From: Prorocentrum cordatum
Lineage: Eukaryota > Sar > Dinophyceae > Prorocentrales > Prorocentraceae
Assembly: GCA_963575745.1 (NCBI GenBank)
Contig: CAUYUJ010014322.1
Coordinates: 1 to 62,000 of the forward strand
DNA length: 62,000 bases
Direction of reading: 5' to 3'
The notes beneath the pieces were generated by a model. That model was given only the letters and a program-made list of their open reading frames with translations, did no database searches and was not told the origin of the DNA. The position numbers were made by a program, and so were the translations under genes. Each line of letters begins with the position of its first letter. Within the stretch, counting starts at the first letter, position 1. Shown here one piece after another: positions 23,563 through 34,287 of this stretch.

Positions 23563-24039
23563 TGCACGATGCCGTACATGAGTTTTGTGTTACCAACGCG
23601 CCTTCTCGATCGCGCACGCGCCGTCGCCCGCCCCCGCCGGGGTCGCGGACCAATCCTCGCGTTCCGACCAGGAGCGCGTGAAGAAACGCCTCGACTATGT
23701 AGAGGGCACGAAACGCTTCCTCTGGGCGCAGAGACTTCGAAAACGTGCGATCAGGCGAGACGCGCGTGAGCGGACATGGACGGGCGGGGCGATAAGGGGA
23801 GAGGGGCGGGGTCGCAAAATGGCCCCCACTGCCCTCTGCGCGCGAGTTATCTCCCCTCGGCCCATCCGTGGGCGGGTTTACCCCCTCTCATGCACGTCCA
23901 GAAGGCTTCGGCGAGATTGCAACTATCGTTTTTGTTTCTTTGGATTCTGTAGCGGGCAAAGTTGCGCCCCCCCCCCCCCCCCTTTGATACCCTTGTTCGC
24001 TGCCCCATTCGTTTATCGAGCTTCCCCAATACGGCACCA

Positions 24040-24275
24040 ACGCTGCCCCGACGCTCGACCCCGACAGCGCCCCGAGACGGGCCCGCGACGCATCCAGGAG
24101 ACCACGAGAGGCCTCCGGGAGGTCCCCAAGAGGCACCCACGAGATCGCACGGAGGTCTCACATTGCTCCCCCGAGACACCCACCACGCTCCAAAGAGGCA
24201 TCCACCACGATCCAACATGGCCCTCGCGAGACACCCGATGGGGCCCCCAGAGACATTCCAGATGCATCTGGCGAT
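24040..24275. repeat. 10-11-bp quasi-repeat block, CCCGAGAC/CCAAGAGG type
   Basis: Motifs such as CACGAGAGGCCTCC and CCCAAGAGGCACC are spaced about 10-11 bases apart, matching the degenerate arrays at 48.95 and 50.05 kb. No coding call is made although frames stay open. Confidence 0.6.
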
Positions 24276-24835
24276 TCTAAAGTCATAGATTCCTCGCCCT
24301 TGTCTTCCTCATCCGCACGTTATTCATCATCTCTCGCCCATTGCCCGCACCCCCCCATCACCCTCGCCCGATGCTTTTCCTCCGTTCCCCTCTTGGGGCG
24401 CAGCGATTCCCTCGGCCCAGCCAGTCACTCCACTGCGTGCTTCTCCCGATCCCTCGGGGCAATTCGCCGGGCCATCGTTTCTGCGTGGTCTGGTGGCGTT
24501 AACCGAAGCGCCCAGAATTTAGTTTCGCCCGCGCGCCTGACATCTCGCCCCAGCAGACCCACGGGGGGCCGAGCAAGGGCGCCTTGACCATGTACTCACA
24601 TGCCTCTTCGATGCGATCAGCTGGCACATCGAAGCGCACGGCGGAAGACGATCGACGACGGTGGCGAGCTGCCTCCGCCAGCCGCCGCCGCAGCAGGAAA
24701 TGAACGATGAGGACGCGGTTTGGGGGGGGCTGATTATGGGGGGGAGCAAGAGCGACGACGCGGATGGCGCGGTCTAGGAGTTGGAAGGGGACGGGGAGGA
24801 CGGGAAGGCGGAGGTGGGTGCGGAGGGGAAGACGG

Positions 24836-24912
24836 GAGGAGGAGGAGGAGGAAGAGGAGGAAGAGGAGGAGGAGGAGGAGGAGGAGGAGGAGGAGGAGGA
24901 GGAGGAGGGGGA
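24836..24912. repeat. GGA trinucleotide microsatellite
   Basis: Nearly pure GGA/GAG repeat of about 75 bp. Confidence 0.92.
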
Positions 24913-25084
24913 GGACAAGCTAGGTGCGCTCGCGTCATATCTGACGTCCTACCCCTCCCCCCCACCCCTTACCATGGCGCTGATTTTCTCTATCCGCGGA
25001 CGCGTGTCGTAGCGGACCTGTGGCTCCGCGCGCGCGTGCGTAGTGGGTGGTGGTGCGCGTGCGTGCGTGCGCGCGTGTGTGCGC

Positions 25085-25200
25085 GGTTGCGGCGGTGGTG
25101 GTGGTGGTGCTGCTGCTGCTGGCGCTGGTGCTGGTGCTGGTGGTGGTGCTGGTGGTGGTTGTGGTGGTGGTGGTGGTGGTGGCGGTGGTGGTGGCGGCGC
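25085..25200. repeat. GGT/GCT trinucleotide tract
   Basis: Imperfect GGT repeat followed by an alternating GC block (GCGCGCGCG) to 25210. Confidence 0.9.
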
Positions 25201-25234
25201 GCGCGCGCGTGTGCTGTGGCATGGCACGGGACAT

Positions 25235-25435
25235 GCCGCCAGCGCTGCAGCGGGAGCACGAGTCGAAACGGGCGGAAGCGCGGAAATGAAGCCAGCGCTG
25301 CAGCGGGAGCACGATTCGGAACGAGCGGAAGCACTGAAATGAAGCCAGCGCTGCAGCGGGAGCACGATTCGGAACGAGCGGGGCCCGAAAATGAGGCCGG
25401 CGCCTCAGCGAGAGCAGCATTTCGAAAAAAAATGC
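25235..25435. repeat. 53-bp tandem repeat, nearly four units
   Basis: CCAGCGCTGCAGCGGGAGCA begins units at 25239, 25292 and 25345, with a degenerate fourth from about 25397. Units 2 and 3 are nearly identical. The unit holds the AGCGCT and CTGCAG palindromes. The plus frame would give a repeated PALQREHDSERAE, but 53 is not a multiple of 3, so the frame shifts each unit. Confidence 0.9.
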
Positions 25436-25629
25436 AAGCGAAAACCCAACTCCCGGAAAACCTGCGCGTAAAAAAACAGGACGGGGGGGGTCGGCTACTC
25501 CCAGCACGCCATCAGGGGAAGAGGGAAAGTAGCATTCATATTGAATAATTGTGGAGGGGGAAGCGGAGGAAGAAGAAGAGGTGGAGGACGAGGAGTGAGA
25601 TACGGCTGGAGGGGGAGGAGGCGGCCATT

Positions 25630-26195
25630 GATACCAGAGGTGGCCTGCAGCCAGCATAGCTTGCCACCGCCCTCCTCGCGGGCGACGCGGCCCGCGGGGA
25701 CGCGTGCCCCGCGCGTCCAGGTCGCCTTCTTGCAGCACGTTGCCCCCCAGAGGGTCTCGACGCACTTTGCGCGCACATCATTGCCCCGCCGCTGCCTGAA
25801 CGCGGGGGGGGGGGGGCCAGCATCGTTGCCCCTGAAGGCCTCGCAGCGGGCCTTGAGACCAGGGTCGCGAGCAAGCGCGAGCGACACGGGCGGCGGCCGA
25901 ACGGCCGTTGCGCGCATTAGGCAAGAAGTTGAAGCCAGTTGCCTGCATCTTTTCCCGAACTCCGCCTCCCGAGCCTCGGCGGCCGCCAGGTTCTCGGCGA
26001 CCTCGGAGCCCTCGGCGTCGTCGCCCACGGGCGCCTTCTCGCGCATCTTGAGGCGGTTGGCAGAAATGCCGTTCAGCCCCATCAGCTTCGTCACGTCGTC
26101 GCAGCGCATTAAGTCCTTCAGCAAATCGTAGACCTCGGGCCCGTCAGCGAGGCCGCCCCCACGAAGCAGCTCCTCGGGAACAATTGGCCATTTGC
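25630..26195 (-). CDS. probable exons, unknown protein
   Basis: One minus frame contains WPIVPEELLRGGGLADGPEV, YDLLKDLMRCDDVTKLMGLN, GISANRLKMREKAPV and AAAEAREAEFGKR (about 26195-25958), with mixed helical composition clearly unlike the flanking C-rich DNA. Farther on, LALARDPGLKARCEAFRGND (about 25880) and VRAKCVETLWGATCCKKATW (about 25760) also look coding. A run of G at 25805-25816 separates them. Probably two or three exons of a spliced gene together with the blocks up to 28.8 kb. Family not recognised. Confidence 0.45.
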
Positions 26196-26349
26196 CGCGC
26201 GCCCCGCCCCCCCCGCCCCCCCGGCGCTCGCGCATGCCTCCGCGCATCTCGCACGCCAACCACCCCCCATCGACCCCCCCCCTCCTCCTCCCCCTGCCAA
26301 CCCTCCTTCATTATTCTCATCTTCTTCATCCACCTGTGCGCCCCCCTGG

Positions 26350-26470
26350 GTGAGTCCGGCTGGTCAAACGGCCCGCGCCCCTCCACTTGCTTCGCGCTGT
26401 TTGCCTGGCCGCGCTTGAGGGCCGCGACCGAATCCATCTTCTCGGAGGTGCTGAACGGACTGTCCACGGC
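26350..26470 (-). CDS. probable exon, unknown protein
   Basis: The minus frame reads PFSTSEKMDSVAALKRGQAN then SAKQVEGRGPFDQPD. It is a short, balanced coding-like block between C-rich tracts, lying between similar blocks on the same strand. Confidence 0.35.
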
Positions 26471-26639
26471 GTTCGCGCCCTGCTGGCCCCCCGCGACCCC
26501 CAGCGCTGCCCCCGCCCTAGGGCCGCCAAGTCCCCCCTCGCGCGTGCCCAGCTAGCTATTGGCTGGCCCTTCCACAATTGCTCACACACACCCCGCCCCC
26601 GCCCCGCCCCCCCCCAACAACCGCCGTTGCGCCCGCTGC

Positions 26640-26890
26640 GCCCTGCAGCGCGCGCTCAATCCCCCTCATCTCTGCCCGATGAGCCGGAGCCGCCGCGGCG
26701 CTGCCCTGGCAGCCCGAGCTGGCCGCCGCCGCCCCCGCGCCCGCGCCCGCCAGCTCAGCGGCCGCCGCCGCGGGCGCCTCCGCGGGCACCCGGTCCGTCA
26801 TCGCCGCCGGCTGTCGGGCGCCCTGCTTGGCCACCATGGCGTTCTCCGCCTCGCTGCGGGCCCTCATCGACTTGGACGAGTCGCGCCTCT
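26640..26890 (-). CDS. probable exon, Ala-rich unknown protein
   Basis: The minus frame reads SMRARSEAENAMVAKQGARQ, PAAMTDRVPAEAPAAAAA and HRAEMRGIERALQGAAG. The Ala-rich composition lowers certainty because GC-rich noncoding DNA also yields alanine. Confidence 0.3.
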
Positions 26891-27114
26891 CTGGCGGGCA
26901 TGTCGCAGGCGTCGCAGCAGACCCTCGCGCGCGCGGCGGCGCCGCAGGAACATCGGCTGGGCCCGCATCGTTTGAGGAGCAACATCGGGGTGGAAGTGCG
27001 GAGGCGACTCGACGCCCTTCTTCCGCGCGTCAGGACGAGGATGAGATAGGGCGGGTCGCTGGCAAGGGCGAAAATGACATGTGCATGCTAGTAGCGGCCA
27101 CGCCACCCGCGTAA

Positions 27115-27400
27115 ACCCGCGGGCTGATGTCGCCTGCGCCTCCAGCAGCTGCTGCTGCATCCCCCCGAGCTTCCGCTTCATCTCGGCCAGCTCTGCAGCG
27201 CGCCCGAACTCGACGGCGTCGCCCGCCACTGTCGGCGCTGCCGACTCCGAGGTGGCATCGCCCCGCCCATTGTCGTCGCGCACCTTCTGCTCGCTCTGCG
27301 CCGCGGGCTGGCTCATCTCTTCGCGGATCGCCTGGCTGCTGACGTCGCTGGGCGCAGCGCCCTTCTCCGGGACGCCCTGGCGCGCTGCCGGCAGCATCTT
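27115..27400 (-). CDS. probable exon with coiled-coil-like end
   Basis: The minus frame reads GVPEKGAAPSDVSSQAIREE, then QKVRDDNGRGDATSES and FGRAAELAEMKRKLGGMQQQ, then LLEAQATSARG. The last part has a heptad-like pattern. A GT immediately follows the ARG codons (minus strand, about 27118), a possible donor. Family unknown. Confidence 0.45.
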
Positions 27401-27659
27401 GCCCATCGGCGCCCCCCGGGCGTGACCCACGGGCGGCGGCTGCCACTTGATCTGACTCGGCCGCGGTGAATCACGCGGCGTTCGGCCGATCCCCGGGCCA
27501 AAGTCCGCGGTCGAGACAGCGATTCATCGAGCAAATGCCAGGGTGAAATGCGACGCATGTTCGGCAATGAGCTGGTAGACCCCCAGACTGCCTCGACTGT
27601 GATCTTCGCGCTGCGCCCAGCACGCTCATATACAACATGCACTCGTCAGCCCGCGAGGG

Positions 27660-27712
27660 GCGATGTTATCGCAGTGTCATCGTAGATGGCACCGCGATGA
27701 CATCGCAGTCAC
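27660..27712. repeat. CATCGCGATG motif cluster
   Basis: Contains GTGTCATCGTAGATGGCACC and GCGATGACATCGCAG, the dispersed palindromic family. Confidence 0.6.
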
Positions 27713-28072
27713 AGAATATGACACACGTTTCTTTGCAGCTGCTGCTCGCAACGCGCGTCAGTCTGCGCGCCCAGAACCGCGTGCAACACATATCCCGGGG
27801 ACCCCTCTGGATCTCACCTAAATCAGGGACCCCTGGCGAAGGCCTCGCCTGCGCGCCTGACCCCGACGCCGCGGCCGCCGTCGCCGTCGACGAAGCTGCC
27901 CCCGAAGCCGCGGCTGGAGCGGCTGTCGACGCAACTGCTGCGGGGGCGCGCCCCTCCTCTGATGGCTGCTCCCCCGCGCGGCCTGGCCTGCTCATGTTGG
28001 CGCGCTTCATCGTGCACTGGCGGCCGCTCGTGCCAGCGCTCGCTGGCCTCTCGGCGCTGCCTCCTACTCCTC

Positions 28073-28290
28073 CCCCTCCACCTGCTCCTCCTCCTCCACC
28101 ACCTCCTCCTCCTCCTCCTCCACCCCCCCCTCCTCCTCCCCCCAGTCCTCCTAGTCCTCCTCCTCCTCCTCCTCCTCCTCCTCCTCCTCCTCCTCCTCAT
28201 CCTCCTCCCTTCCCCCTCCTCCTCCCCCTCCTCCTCCTCCTCCTCCTCCTCCTCCTCCTCCTCCTCCTCCTCCTCCTCCTCCTCTGCCTC
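28073..28290. repeat. CCT trinucleotide microsatellite
   Basis: Two long CCT blocks (about 28073-28200 and 28216-28286). The opposite strand gives poly-Glu or poly-Arg frames that run into the adjoining coding-like block, so the repeat may extend a real acidic exon. Confidence 0.92.
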
Positions 28291-28800
28291 GTCTGGCATA
28301 TCAGCTCCGTCGCTTCCAGCGGCCCCCTGCTCTTCTTCGCCTTCCTCGTCATCATCTCCCTCGGCGGCGCCGTCACCGGCTTCCTCCTCTGCCTCTCGGC
28401 GTCAGCGCCAGCCCCCGTCGTCGTCGCCATTGGCGGCCAGCTCCTTGTCGCCGTTGCTGGAGTCGTCGTCGCTGGTCATCTTCTTGCCAGACCTCTTCGC
28501 GATGCATTCGGCGGCACCGCCGCTAGCTGCAGCCAGCCTCTTGGCCTTGTCCGTCGCGCGCTGGGTGCCGTTCGTCTCCAGCCACTTCTATCTTGCGAAC
28601 CTCCAGCTCGGGCATTGTGATATTGTTCTCGCCATGCTGCTCGAGCTCGCCGATGATGAACTTCACCGCGGCCCCCTCGCCGTCGCTGTCGGGCATGCCC
28701 TGCCCCCCGTAGCCCGCGAGCTGCGCCGGCTGGCCGTCGCGCACTGCCCGGGGGAGCCGCGGGCGGCCGCTGCGGTTCGCCCATTTTAGCTGGACCGCGC
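28290..28800 (-). CDS. probable exons, acidic unknown protein
   Basis: The minus strand reads VQLKWANRSGRPRLP, then GMPDSDGEGAAVKFIIGELE and NNITMPELEVRKIEVAG (about 28790-28600). In the next frame, KWLETNGTQRATDKAKRLAA, ECIAKRSGKKMTSDDDSSN and, after a TGA near 28428, EEAGDGAAEGDDDEEGEEE lead into poly-Glu. The frame change near 28590 and the TGA imply introns or decay. The acid-rich tail is typical of nuclear proteins, but no family is recognised. Confidence 0.4.
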
Positions 28801-28979
28801 TGTCATCTCTGCGCCGGCACACCCAGGTGACGTTGCTCCTGGAAAAACGGGCGCCCCCTGTCTCGCCCCCTCGCGCTTCTCGACATGCTGTCCGACCACC
28901 TATGCGGACGATCGCTTAAGGCAGAAGCCAGGTGTCGGATTGTCACGGGCAACGCGGGCGAGGACGCGGACGACGACTG

Positions 28980-29060
28980 CGAGCGGGGGGAGGGGGGGGG
29001 AGATAGGGGGCGAGCAGGAGGGGGAGGGGGGGGGGGGGGGGTGAGGAGGAGGAAGAAGAC
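28980..29060. repeat. G-rich purine tract
   Basis: GGGGGA-type repeat with uninterrupted G runs of about 15. Confidence 0.8.
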
Positions 29061-29429
29061 GGATGTGGAGGGGGGGCGTTTGTCGAGGAGGCGCGCGGGG
29101 ATTTGTCAAACGTAGACGGCGCAGGCGGGGGCAAGGCGCGGCGCGATATCAGCGCCCTCCCCTCGTTGCTCGCTCATCGATCACCCATCCTCCATCCATC
29201 CTTGATTCCTGTCTCCTTCGATTATCCATGCCTCCTTGCCCCCGTCCTCCTGCCCCCTATCCGCCATCTCTCCTTGCCCCCCCCCCTCCGTGCTCGCCCA
29301 TCCTCTTGCGGGCGGCCTCCGTCCTGCCATGAGATGCCGTCGCCGCGCCGACTGGCAGCCGTCGGATTAATCCATCATCCCCATCATCATCCTCATCCTC
29401 ACCTACTTTCTATGCATACACCCTCCTTC

Positions 29430-29530
29430 TTCCGCCCTGCCCCATCCCCCCCCCCTGCCCGCCCTCCCCCACCCTCCCCCACTGCCTCCGCCCCCCCTCG
29501 CCCCCCCCCCCCCCCCCCCCCCCCTCCCGA
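29430..29530. repeat. C-rich tract with a run of 24 C
   Basis: Uninterrupted C at 29501-29524, preceded by CCCTCCCC repeats. Confidence 0.85.
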
Positions 29531-29584
29531 CTTCTTCCTCATCGCCCCGTTCCGTCACTCATCCCCCCACCGCTCCCCATCCCA

Positions 29585-29710
29585 TCGCACCGCCAAAATC
29601 GGCGCCCTTCGCATCTGCTTGGAAGCGCAGCTCACACCCGCGCTCGGTGGCCAGCGGCGCCATGCCATGACCCTTCTTGCACGAATTTTCCTCCGCCGCA
29701 GCCTCGCTAA
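29585..29710 (-). CDS. possible exon, unknown protein
   Basis: The minus frame reads EAAAEENSCKKGHGMAPLAT then ERGCELRFQADAKGADFGGA. It is a short block of balanced composition between simple repeats, on the same strand as its neighbours. Confidence 0.35.
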
Positions 29711-29799
29711 GCAAGGATGGAAGAACGACGATAAAGCAAATGGGACGAGCAGAAGGGCGGCCGTCCGATGATGACGCTGGGGGGGATATGCACGACGCT

Positions 29800-29985
29800 G
29801 ACGCGGATGATGCGGGCGATGGTGATGATGATGTCGATGCGGACGATGACAACGACGACGACGATGACGGCGGCGGCGGCGGCGACGACGACGCAGGCGG
29901 CGACGGCGAGGACGGCGGCGACGATGGATGCGAGAAGGAGAGGTGGAGGAGAAGGACGAGGGGGAGAGTGAGAGCAGGACAAGCG
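29800..29985. repeat. GAC/GGC trinucleotide-rich tract
   Basis: Imperfect GAC, GAT and GGC triplets, giving an Asp/Gly-rich plus frame. It could be coding but is more simply a triplet expansion. Confidence 0.7.
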
Positions 29986-30054
29986 GGTAACGAGGATTAG
30001 AGAGAAGAGAGGATGGGGAGACGGATGAGGAGGATGAGAAATAGGAGCAGCATT

Positions 30055-30112
30055 ATCAGTAGCAGTAGCAGTAGAAGTAGTAGTAGTAGTAGCAGCAGCA
30101 GCAGTAGTAGTC

Positions 30113-30152
<40 letters not shown>

Positions 30153-30211
30153 TAGTAGTAGTAGTAGTAGTAGTCAGTAGTAGTAATAGTAGTGGTAGTA
30201 GTAGCAGTAAC

Positions 30212-30245
<34 letters not shown>

Positions 30246-30557
30246 ATAGTAGTAGTAGTAGTAGCAGTAGTAGCAGTAGTACTACTAGTAGTAGTGGTAG
30301 TAGTAGTAGTAGTAGTAGCTGTAATGGTAGTAATAGCAGGAGTAGTAGTAGTAGTAGTAGCAGTAGAAGTAGTAGTAGTTGTAGTAGTAGCAGTAGTAGT
30401 AGTATGTCGTCGTAGTAGTAGTCGTAGTAGTACTGGTAGTAGTAGTCGTAGTAGTAGAAGTAGTAGTAAAAATAATAATAGCAATAGTAGTAGTAGTAGT
30501 AGTAGTAATAGTAGTAGTACTAGTAGTCGTCGTCGTCGTCGTAACAGTAATAATAGC

Positions 30558-30607
<50 letters not shown>

Positions 30608-30618
30608 CAACGGCAGTA
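30055..30618. repeat. TAG/GTA trinucleotide microsatellite, about 560 bp
   Basis: Imperfect TAG repeat with interspersed CAG, CGT and AAT units. One plus frame is a series of stops, and the others give poly-Ser or poly-Val. Confidence 0.95.
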
Positions 30619-30697
30619 GTAGTAGTCGCAGGGGGAAAAGGAGGAGGAGGAGGAGGAGAGGACTGGCTGGGAGACGGAGGAGGAGGAAAAGGAGGTT

Positions 30698-30800
30698 GTC
30701 TTGTGGATGAAAATGCTGAACTGCCTCGGCGCTCTCCATCTGGTCGCACCCCTCCTGCACGGCCGCCTTCTTGCTGTCGTCGCTCACGAACTGCTCGCAC
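30698..30800 (-). CDS. possible exon, unknown protein
   Basis: The minus frame reads CEQFVSDDSKKAAVQEGCDQ then MESAEAVQHFHPQDN, ending near a CCT tract. It is coding-like in composition and on the same strand as neighbouring blocks. Confidence 0.35.
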
Positions 30801-30845
30801 TACTCCGGCGGCGCCGTCCTGTGGGCGCGCCGGAGACATGGCGTC

Positions 30846-30892
30846 GATCGAGTCGTCGCACCGTCATCGCGATGACGCGATCGATGACCATC
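30846..30892. repeat. CATCGCGATG palindrome
   Basis: GTCATCGCGATGAC is a perfect 14-bp palindrome, followed by GCGATCGATGACC. Member of the dispersed motif family. Confidence 0.6.
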
Positions 30893-30956
30893 CTCATCTC
30901 CTCCCCTCTCGTCCGCCCCCTCCTCTCTCCTCCATTCCTTCCTCGATGTCGCGAGC

Positions 30957-31156
30957 CGATCCTCCGACCAACCACCGCCGTCGCCGCTCGCGCCCAGCAG
31001 GGCCCTGCCGACTGCTCTCGAGACGGCCTTCAGCACGCCGCGAACCATCTTCGCGGCGCCGGTGCGCAACGCGTCGCGGGCGCCCGCCGTCTTCCACGAG
31101 CTCTCCTCGTCAGCGCTGACGACGTCCAGCGCCTCCTCCGAGAACGAGGTGGACGA
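30957..31156 (-). CDS. probable exon, unknown protein
   Basis: The minus frame reads SSTSFSEEALDVVSADEESS, WKTAGARDALRTGAAKMVRG, then VLKAVSRAVGRALLGASGDG, an amphipathic-helix-like stretch. A stop codon lies just upstream in frame (about 31157), so an intron acceptor or a start must lie between. Family not recognised. Confidence 0.4.
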
Positions 31157-31196
31157 CTAGACGACGGCGATCAGGAGTGCGAATTGACGAAGATCA

Positions 31197-31370
31197 AGGC
31201 GAGGGGGGGAATCAGAAGCAGGGGGGGGAGGAAGAGGAGGAGGAGGACGACGACGACGAGGAGGAGGATAAGAGGATGAGGAGAGGGGGGGGGCGGAGGA
31301 GGAGGAGGAGGAGGAGGGGGAGGAGGAGGAAGAGGAGAGGGAGGAGGAGCAGCAAAGCAGGAGGAGGATC
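31197..31370. repeat. GGA/GAC trinucleotide microsatellite
   Basis: GGA, GAC and GAG triplets over about 170 bp. Further G-rich runs lie at 31529-31610 and 31840-31920. Confidence 0.88.
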
Positions 31371-31387
31371 CGTCGCTGTGCTCTGCG

Positions 31388-31500
31388 CGATTGCGCCTCG
31401 TCCTCGCCCTCGTCCTCCGCCGAGTCGCCGTCGAACGGCGGGCGGGAGAGGGCCCCGCAGTAGCGGGGGCCTGGAAAATAAATGCCTTGGTAGACGAGGG
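31388..31500 (-). CDS. possible exon, unknown protein
   Basis: The minus frame reads LVYQGIYFPGPRYCGALSRP then PFDGDSAEDEGEDEAQSR. Aromatic residues and a mixed-charge tail are unlike the flanking purine repeats. Confidence 0.35.
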
Positions 31501-32025
31501 AGGATGGACAAAGCGAGGCCCGCAGCGGGGGGGGGGGGGGAGGGAGGGAGGGGGGGGGCAAGAGGAGCCAGGGGGGGGAGGGGCGGAAAGAGGGGGGGGC
31601 AGGGGCGGGGCAGGGAGGGCGGACGAAGGAGGAGCCGAGGGGACGAGTGCGCCCGCGAACTCCCGCACCCGCAAGAGCCAGACACCCACGAGCGTCTTCG
31701 CCGCCACAGCACCCTCGAACGCCCGCCGAAGGGAGGAGCAGGGAGGGGCCAGAGGGGAAGGACGGGCGAGAAGGCACTGAAGGGGGGAATGCACCCGCGA
31801 GCCCACGCGAGCGTCATCGTCGCCACGGCAACCTCGAACGCCCGCCGGGGGCAGGGGCCGGGAGGGGAGCGGAGGGAGGGGGCAGGCGAAAGGGGGGGGA
31901 AGGGGGGGGGAGGGGAGGGCGAAACTAAGCATCAGCCTGTAAAACCAATCCCACCACGTTCCGCTGCGGCGCCGCCGGGGGCGTGGTGAGGCCCAGTCAT
32001 AATGCGACGCCAGTGAGATGGGCGC

Positions 32026-33030
32026 TCAGGCCACCACCGCCCCCGCCCCCGAGGGGGGGGGGTCGGCGCTGCCGGCGGCCGCTGCTCCGTGAGCAGCTGG
32101 GGCGGCCTTGGCGTGGACCGCGGCCACCGCGTCAGCGGCGACTCTGGCCCGCGCCACTGCGGACGGGGCTGCCACCGGCGCTGGGGCCACAGAGGACGCA
32201 GGGGCGCTGGCGGCGGGCTCGGCCGCGGGCGCGGCGGGCGCTTTGCCCTGGGCCTTGCCCTTACCCTCCCCCCCGGCACCCTTCTTTCCTTTGCCCTTGC
32301 CGCCGTTTTTGCCGCCGCGCCCCTTGCTGCTCTTCCCGCCCCTGCCCTTGGGGCCGCCACCGCTGGCCTCCTGGCGCGCGCTTGCGCCCCCGCTCCTCCG
32401 GCGTCGCCTCGGCGCACGCCAGCCTGCGCTTCGGGGCAGGGGCCCCTTCCGCCCTCGGCGGCGCAAGCCTCCCGCGAACGGGAAGGCCCGCTGCCGCGCG
32501 AAGCGGCCCGCCCAAAAAGGCCTGCGCCACCTGCACCGACAGGGGCTCCTCGCCGAACCGGAGGGTCAACCGAAAGGTGCCCTCGACTCGGCCCCTGCCG
32601 CCGGCCGCGTTCCTCGACTGGTCGAAGACGTGCGCCAGCACTTCCGCGCCGGCCAGGCCGCTGACTATCAGGGAGATAGCCCGCCCCGCGTCGCCCAGCG
32701 CCTGGAACTCCTGGGAGTTTTCCTGCGGCAGCGGCCACGGCACCTGGAGGGCCTCACAGAGGTCCTCTCCCACCGCCTTCGGCACTGCCAGGCGGAGCTC
32801 CCTCCACAACTGGCTCGGCGCGCGTTCTGCCCACGCGCTCTCCACCTTGTCGAACCCCATCAAGGACGACGTGGCAGCTCTTGCGCACCTCGCCCAGGCC
32901 CCTCTTTACGCGTTGCAGCCCACCCTCCACCGACGTGACTCTGGCCTCGAGCGCCGCGAACCTCGCCCATCGCGGCCCTGCGCGCCGCCATCGCTCCCGG
33001 GCAGCGGGAACGGAGGCGGACCGACACCAG
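32026..33030 (-). pseudogene. unknown protein with coiled coil and Lys/Gly-rich tail, frame-broken
   Basis: The minus strand reads WARFAALEARVTSVEGGLQR and VKRGLGEVRKSC (heptad-like), then in the next frame MGFDKVESAWAERAPSQLWR, LRLAVPKAVGEDLCEALQVP and SVQVAQAFLGGPLRAAAG, then in another frame a GGKSSKGRGGKNGGKGKGKK stretch and an Ala/Pro-rich end at a stop (32026). A one-base change near 32865 and another near 32400 separate the frames. The set could be a host gene with small introns or a decayed element ORF. The basic Gly/Lys tail suggests nucleic-acid binding. It lies about 1.3 kb downstream of the LINE on the same strand. Family not recognised. Confidence 0.45.
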
Positions 33031-33358
33031 AGCCTTCCTGACGGGCTCGCGGCGGGCGAATGCGACGAGAAGAGGAAAGCGCCGTGATCCCTGCGTACAC
33101 ACACAACAACGTGCAATGGATGCGCGGCGGGATACCCACGTTGACAGAGACAGAAGGGGGTGGGAGATGGCACTAATGGTCCAACCCCCAACGACGACAG
33201 GAGGAAAAAGAGGGGGCAGAAAAGAAGGAAGACAGGCAAGAACACGAGGAAAAAGCAGGCGGAGGAGGGGGAGGGGGGGGAGGGGGGGAAGAAGAAAACA
33301 ACACCGAACGAGAAAAAGACCGGGCACGGCTTCGCACGATTGGAAGAAGCAGAAAACA

Positions 33359-33570
<212 letters not shown>

Positions 33571-33599
33571 GGGGCGGCCCTCCTGCTGCCGAGGACCTG

Positions 33600-34287
33600 G
33601 GGGAGGGCGGTGTCGAAGGCCAGGAGACCAACGACGGCGCAATGTGGAACCCGAAGGAACCTGCGCCCTCCCCCGCGCAGGGTAAACCTACACCGGCACG
33701 AGGGGCAGCGCGAAAGCTGACCCCTGGGCTGCAGCAGACGCGAAGAGAAACGCCACGAGCCGCGCCCGACAAGAGAAAAAACCCGACAAGAGAAGAACGA
33801 CGGACAGACCATTACTGCCAACGGAAGGAACAGGGGGCGGGGGCGGAGAGCGAATGGGGGGGGGTGGAAGGGCGAATACCCCAACGAGAATCAATGCAAC
33901 TACGCTCCTGCTTTCGTCAGTCTCCCTACCCGCGCCCCGCTTCGGGGCAGCTGCCTTTCCCGACATCGCTTTGGCCCCTCTGCTCGGCCCCGAGCTCTTC
34001 GCCCGCCCCCCTGCGCCTAGTTTGGCGGAGGGGCGGCGCTTTACGATGGCGCGCTGTAGGGCGCCAAGCCGCCGGGCTGGTGACGCTGCCTTCGGCGGCG
34101 CCTTGCTGCCCGCGGGCGGGTGACCCGGGCCAATTGGACCCGCGCCGAGACGAGGTGGGGGGGGGGGGGGGCGGGGCACGAAGAAGAGGAAGAGGACGAC
34201 GGAGGAGGAGGGGGAGGAGCCAGGGGGGGAGGGGGCAGAGGAGAAGGAGGAGGGGCCCTGCCGGTCGGCGGAGGTCTCGGCGCGCCC
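33600..34287. other. no recognised gene
   Basis: GC-rich sequence with a G run at 34156-34170 and a GGA tract to 34250. It lies 3' of the LINE on the minus strand and may include its 3' UTR. No tail or target-site duplication was identified. Confidence 0.5.

Noticed and set aside
30056-30839. poly-Leu, poly-Thr and poly-Ser frames
   Set aside because: Translations of the TAG microsatellite in different frames.
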